Shown here: positions 5,220 through 8,283 of the stretch, piece after piece | How positions within the stretch are numbered: the first letter of the stretch is position 1 | Layout: each line of letters starts with the position of its first letter | Source of the DNA: Akkermansiaceae bacterium UBA4145 | GTDB lineage: Bacteria; Verrucomicrobiota; Verrucomicrobiia; Verrucomicrobiales; Akkermansiaceae | Assembly: GCA_002380675.1 (NCBI GenBank) | Contig: DFWB01000197.1 | Location: forward strand, 1-8,283 | Length of the DNA stretch: 8,283 nucleotides | Reading direction: 5' to 3' | The notes under the pieces: model-generated | What the model was told of the DNA's origin: nothing | Seen by the model: the letters and a program-made list of their open reading frames with translations, nothing else | Database searches by the model: none | Position numbers and translations under genes: made by a program

Positions 5220-7981
5220 AGTTCCACGTCTCTTTATCCTTACTTGTCGCATTCCTGCTTTCTCCTGCCTCGATGGCGGAAGAGGACAGCAAGGGTCCGT
5301 TATCGTGGGGGCATTTACCCGCGTTACCCGACAAAGAAGGATTTGCAGGCGCTTTTGCGGGAATCGTAAGCAGTAAGCAGACGGCGAAGGACTATCTGGT
5401 GGTAGCCGGGGGAGCCAACTTTCCCAAGGGCCGACCGTGGGAAAAGGAGAAGAATCCAGAGAAGGTCTACTATGATGTCGCCTTCAAAATGGAGATGGGA
5501 GCTGAGGATGGGAAGGGTATTCCTGTGTGGGAGAAATTGGAAGGGCCTCTGGGGCAGCGGGTGGGCTATGGAATGTCGGTGACTCTTCCCAGTCGCGGAT
5601 CATCGCTCTTTATCGGTGGCAAAGCGGAGGTCGCTACCGATGCAGTATGGGAAGTGGCTGTGGACGGCTCGGGGGCTCTGAGTTTTACCCCGCGGGTCAA
5701 GTATCCCGTGCCGATTGCAGAGGGTGTGGCCGGAGTAGTGGGCAACAAGGTAATTGTGGTAGGGGGCGTGACTAACAACGAGGGGGGAGGTTTCAGGACC
5801 GTGCAGGAAGCGTATTTTCTTGATACGAGCAAGGACGAGCGCGAGTGGGCGTGGGAGGCGCTTCCGTGGATGGAGGCTACAGATAATAAGAACTGGAAGG
5901 ATTATTTATGGCCAATAGAGAAGAAGGCTCGGGGTCGGGCCTACGCTGTTGCCGGAGTGCGGTCGGACCAGTTTTACCTTTTCGGAGGGCGTGATTATGC
6001 TGTGTCCGCCGAGCTCGCTCCTGAGCGGGTGCATCAGGAGAAGCTTGATATTTTATCTGATTGCTACGTGCTCAATTTGAAGGGGCCAAAACCAGCGTGG
6101 AAGCGTCTGGCGGATCTTCCGCGGGGCATGAGCGCAGCTCCCTCAGCAGCTCTGCCAGTGGGGGTCTCACACCTGCTCATGGTGGGCGGGGTTTCGGCGC
6201 AATACTGGCGCCAGCAGTTTGAGGATCGTCCGGATCTGAATGGAGCGGGAGATTTGCATCCCGGATTCGAACGTAGTGTATGGGCATATGATACGATTAC
6301 GGACACTTGGGCTTCCGCAGGAGAGTTGCCCCAAATGGCAGGAGGGGTGCCAGTCGCCGTTCCGGTGACCACACCGGTAGTGGAATGGAAGAAAAATTTT
6401 ATTGTCCCCACCGGTGAGATTAAGCCAGGGATCCGTTCTCCACAGGTGCTCGTAGCAGAGGTTCAGAAGCTTGATGCCAAGCTTGGATTGGTGAACTGGA
6501 TCGTTGTGGGCGCTTATCTTGCGGGAATGGTAGGCGTTGGTTATTGGTTCATGAGGCGAGAGGCTTCGGCGACGACTGAGGCTTACTTCCGTGGGGGGCA
6601 AAAGATTCCATTCCTTGTGGCAGGCTTGTCGATCTTTGCAACGGTGCTCAGTTCGATCACCTTCATGAGTATTCCAGCGCGGGCTTATGCTACTGATATC
6701 ACTTGGTATGTCGGTCAACTGGCGATGCTGATCCTGATCCCAGTAGTCATTCTGTTCTACCTGCCTTTTTTCCGGAAACTCGATCTCACCAGTGCCTACC
6801 TCTACCTCGAGCGGAGGTTCAATTTGGGGGTGCGCCTCTTTGGGAGTTTCTCCTTCATGATTGCGCATGTCGGGCGAATTGCGATCGTGCTGTATCTTCC
6901 GGCAGTGGCGCTAGCGGCAGTTTCTAATATCAATATCTATGCCGCGATTATCATCATTGGGATCCTTTGTGTGATCTATACTGTGATGGGAGGGATTGAG
7001 GCTGTGGTGTGGACTGACGCGATTCAGGCGGTAGTCCTGCTGGGTGGTGCGATCCTCTGCTTTATTCTTGTTGTTGTCCGCCTCGACGGAGGATTTGGTG
7101 AGTTGTTCTCGATCGCAAATGCGGATTCCAAGCTCTTACAGAACCTGACCTTCGACTGGAATATCAAGGATGGGACAACAGCTGGGTTTATCATATTTCT
7201 AGCCTTTGGTTTTAATTCTTTGAACCAGTATACGTCCGGACAGGATGTCGTGCAGCGCTATGTGACAACCAAGGATATTGGGGGTGCGCGCAAGTCGCTC
7301 TGGACCACAATGTGGATGTCGGTCTGCTTTTCGATTGTCTTCTTTCTACTTGGGACTGCACTTTACGCCTTCTACAAAGCGCAGCCCGAACTCCTGAATC
7401 CGGCAATGGCAAAGTCAGATGGGATTCTCCCGTTCTTCATCATGCAGCAGCTCCCGGTAGGAGTGGCCGGGCTCATTATCGCAGCGGTCTTCGCTGCTTC
7501 CCAGTCCTCGATCTCCAGTTCGCTGAACAGTATTGCCACAGCGTGGACCAAGGATGTAGATAGTCGTCTGCTTCGGCCAGGGGCTACAGACAAGGATTAC
7601 CTTAATGCCGCGAAGTGGGTTGTTGTTGTCGTTGGAATCTTGGGTATTGGTGGGGCGGCGCTCGTGGCGCTCGCGAATATCGAAAATGCCTTCAAGTCCT
7701 TCATGTCAATTATCGGTTTGGCGAGTGGGTCTCTGGGCGGATTATTTGCGTTGGGAATCTTCACCAAGCGCGGGAATGGAAAGGGAGCGATGGTGGGGGC
7801 AGTGGTTGGAATAGCCGCCGTAGCCATTATCAAGTTTGGAGGGTTCCCTGTTACCGGAATCCTGAATGGCTTTATCGGGTTCTTTTCCTGTCTGGTGGTA
7901 GGCTATCTCGTCAGTCTGGCCACGGGAGGAGATGCCGAGCAGGGTGAGGAGTTGTCCATACATGGGAAGTCTCAAACGTAG
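5216..7981 (+). CDS. Cyclically permuted NanM-type sialate mutarotase fused to a sodium:solute symporter
   Basis: A 921-residue two-domain protein. A signal peptide (1-21, ASMA/EE) precedes a Kelch-type beta-propeller (about 28-415) with GG blades at 65, 134, 183, 257 and 324. Its first blade (KEGFAGAFAG, 40-49; VVAGGANF) resembles the C-terminal part of E. coli NanM, while GEIKPGIR (400-407), which in NanM lies in the middle, comes last: the cyclic permutation of the TIGR03548 mutarotases. Residues about 425-902 are a sodium:solute symporter with roughly 13 membrane segments. Family marks are SSITFMSIPARAYA (479-492), TSAYLYLERRF (525-535) and the Ser-rich sodium-site helix AASQSSISSSLNS (760-772). 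Arginines 447-448 after the first segment put its N-terminus outside, as in PutP, so the propeller would face the periplasm. It would convert alpha sialic acid, as released by sialidases, to the beta form and import it. The start overlaps the nanA stop by four bases. Confidence 0.9.
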   Translation: MKFHVSLSLLVAFLLSPASMAEEDSKGPLSWGHLPALPDKEGFAGAFAGIVSSKQTAKDYLVVAGGANFPKGRPWEKEKNPEKVYYDVAFKMEMGAEDGKGIPVWEKLEGPLGQRVGYGMSVTLPSRGSSLFIGGKAEVATDAVWEVAVDGSGALSFTPRVKYPVPIAEGVAGVVGNKVIVVGGVTNNEGGGFRTVQEAYFLDTSKDEREWAWEALPWMEATDNKNWKDYLWPIEKKARGRAYAVAGVRSDQFYLFGGRDYAVSAELAPERVHQEKLDILSDCYVLNLKGPKPAWKRLADLPRGMSAAPSAALPVGVSHLLMVGGVSAQYWRQQFEDRPDLNGAGDLHPGFERSVWAYDTITDTWASAGELPQMAGGVPVAVPVTTPVVEWKKNFIVPTGEIKPGIRSPQVLVAEVQKLDAKLGLVNWIVVGAYLAGMVGVGYWFMRREASATTEAYFRGGQKIPFLVAGLSIFATVLSSITFMSIPARAYATDITWYVGQLAMLILIPVVILFYLPFFRKLDLTSAYLYLERRFNLGVRLFGSFSFMIAHVGRIAIVLYLPAVALAAVSNINIYAAIIIIGILCVIYTVMGGIEAVVWTDAIQAVVLLGGAILCFILVVVRLDGGFGELFSIANADSKLLQNLTFDWNIKDGTTAGFIIFLAFGFNSLNQYTSGQDVVQRYVTTKDIGGARKSLWTTMWMSVCFSIVFFLLGTALYAFYKAQPELLNPAMAKSDGILPFFIMQQLPVGVAGLIIAAVFAASQSSISSSLNSIATAWTKDVDSRLLRPGATDKDYLNAAKWVVVVVGILGIGGAALVALANIENAFKSFMSIIGLASGSLGGLFALGIFTKRGNGKGAMVGAVVGIAAVAIIKFGGFPVTGILNGFIGFFSCLVVGYLVSLATGGDAEQGEELSIHGKSQT

Positions 7982-8023
7982 ATTGCAGAGAGCTTTACCA
8001 GAGACTCAGGACTCGAGGGATTG

Positions 8024-8283
8024 ATGAAGGGCTATCAAAAGGAGGAGCTTGGCGAGCTCGCTTCGTTTTACCGGGAGGGCTTGCTGGATAACACCTTACC
8101 GTTCTGGTTTCCGCGGGTTCTCGATGAGGAGCATGGAGGCTATCTGACTATGAGGGAACGCGACGGCGCCCTGCTCGATGACGATAAGCCGGTCTGGTTT
8201 CAAGGGCGATTCTCGTGGTTGCTGTCTACGCTGCATCGCACAGTGGAGCCGCGATTGGAATGGCTCGAGGCAGCACGAAGCGG
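8024..8283 (+). CDS. N-acylglucosamine 2-epimerase (AGE/RENBP family), N-terminal part, truncated by window end
   Basis: The first 86 codons of a gene that continues past the window. The translation begins MKGYQKEELGELASFYREG and shows the AGE N-terminal signature: LPFWFP (25-30), LDEEHGGYL (33-41), RDGALLDDDKPVWFQGRFSW (47-66). Family members interconvert N-acetylmannosamine and N-acetylglucosamine without a phosphate group, through an (alpha/alpha)6 barrel in the cytoplasm. GAGGGA (8015-8020) lies only three bases before the ATG; AGGA at 8008-8011 is an alternative ribosome site at 12 bases. It follows the transporter by 42 bases on the same strand and completes the lyase-to-GlcNAc route. 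Catalytic His residues of the family lie further downstream and are not visible here. Confidence 0.9.
   Translation, partial: MKGYQKEELGELASFYREGLLDNTLPFWFPRVLDEEHGGYLTMRERDGALLDDDKPVWFQGRFSWLLSTLHRTVEPRLEWLEAARS

Noticed and set aside
6769..6778. TTTCCGGAAA, a 10-bp palindrome similar to the core of the 4260-4277 site
   Set aside because: It lies inside the symporter coding region (residues FFRKL) and lacks the outer arms; a chance match of a short core is the simplest reading.
8040..8045. Perfect AGGAGG Shine-Dalgarno-like sequence
   Set aside because: It encodes Lys-Glu-Glu inside the epimerase start region and no in-frame start codon follows at a suitable distance; the protein signature is continuous from ATG 8024.

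Overview
The window looks like chromosomal DNA of a heterotrophic bacterium, most likely from the Planctomycetes-Verrucomicrobia-Chlamydiae (PVC) group, with Verrucomicrobia the best guess. The hints are a secreted DUF1080-like single-domain protein, a Tat-type xylose-isomerase-like TIM-barrel protein and a mutarotase-symporter fusion. Base composition is moderately GC-rich. No phylogenetic marker is complete, so this placement is an inference. Apart from the tRNA gene there is no rRNA, CRISPR array, insertion sequence or phage gene that I can support.

Left part (1-4138). A 30-base tail of an upstream plus-strand gene, ending like an HrpB-type helicase, is followed by a GTG-started membrane protein of the YugP zinc-peptidase family whose metal-binding motif looks destroyed. 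It runs tail to tail into a block of five minus-strand genes. In their own transcription order (from high to low coordinates) these are a Tat-signal sugar isomerase/epimerase-like TIM barrel, a DJ-1/PfpI-family protein, a secreted DUF1080-like beta-sandwich protein, tRNA-Val(CAC) with an encoded CCA end, and a lipoprotein of the PI-PLC-like/glycerophosphodiesterase family. Gaps between them are about 44 to 75 bases, so partial co-transcription is possible. None of the protein starts on this strand has a convincing Shine-Dalgarno sequence.

Right part (4287-8283). Divergent from that block is a three-gene amino-sugar catabolic unit: an N-acetylneuraminate lyase, a 921-residue protein joining a periplasmic cyclically permuted NanM-type sialate mutarotase to a sodium:solute symporter, and the start of an N-acylglucosamine 2-epimerase that runs off the window. 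The lyase stop and the transporter start share an ATGA. Together they would equilibrate sialic acid anomers at the outer face of the membrane, import the sugar with sodium, cleave it to N-acetylmannosamine and pyruvate, and epimerise N-acetylmannosamine to N-acetylglucosamine. This is the lyase / AGE-type epimerase route known from the Bacteroides nanLET operon, not the NanK/NanE phosphate route of E. coli.

The 148-base divergent intergenic region holds a perfect 18-base palindrome ending 9 bases before the lyase start codon. It is the best candidate regulatory element in the window and no regulator gene is present to explain it. The most notable observations are this palindrome, the mutarotase-transporter fusion with its consistent outward-facing topology, and the apparently dead YugP-family protease.
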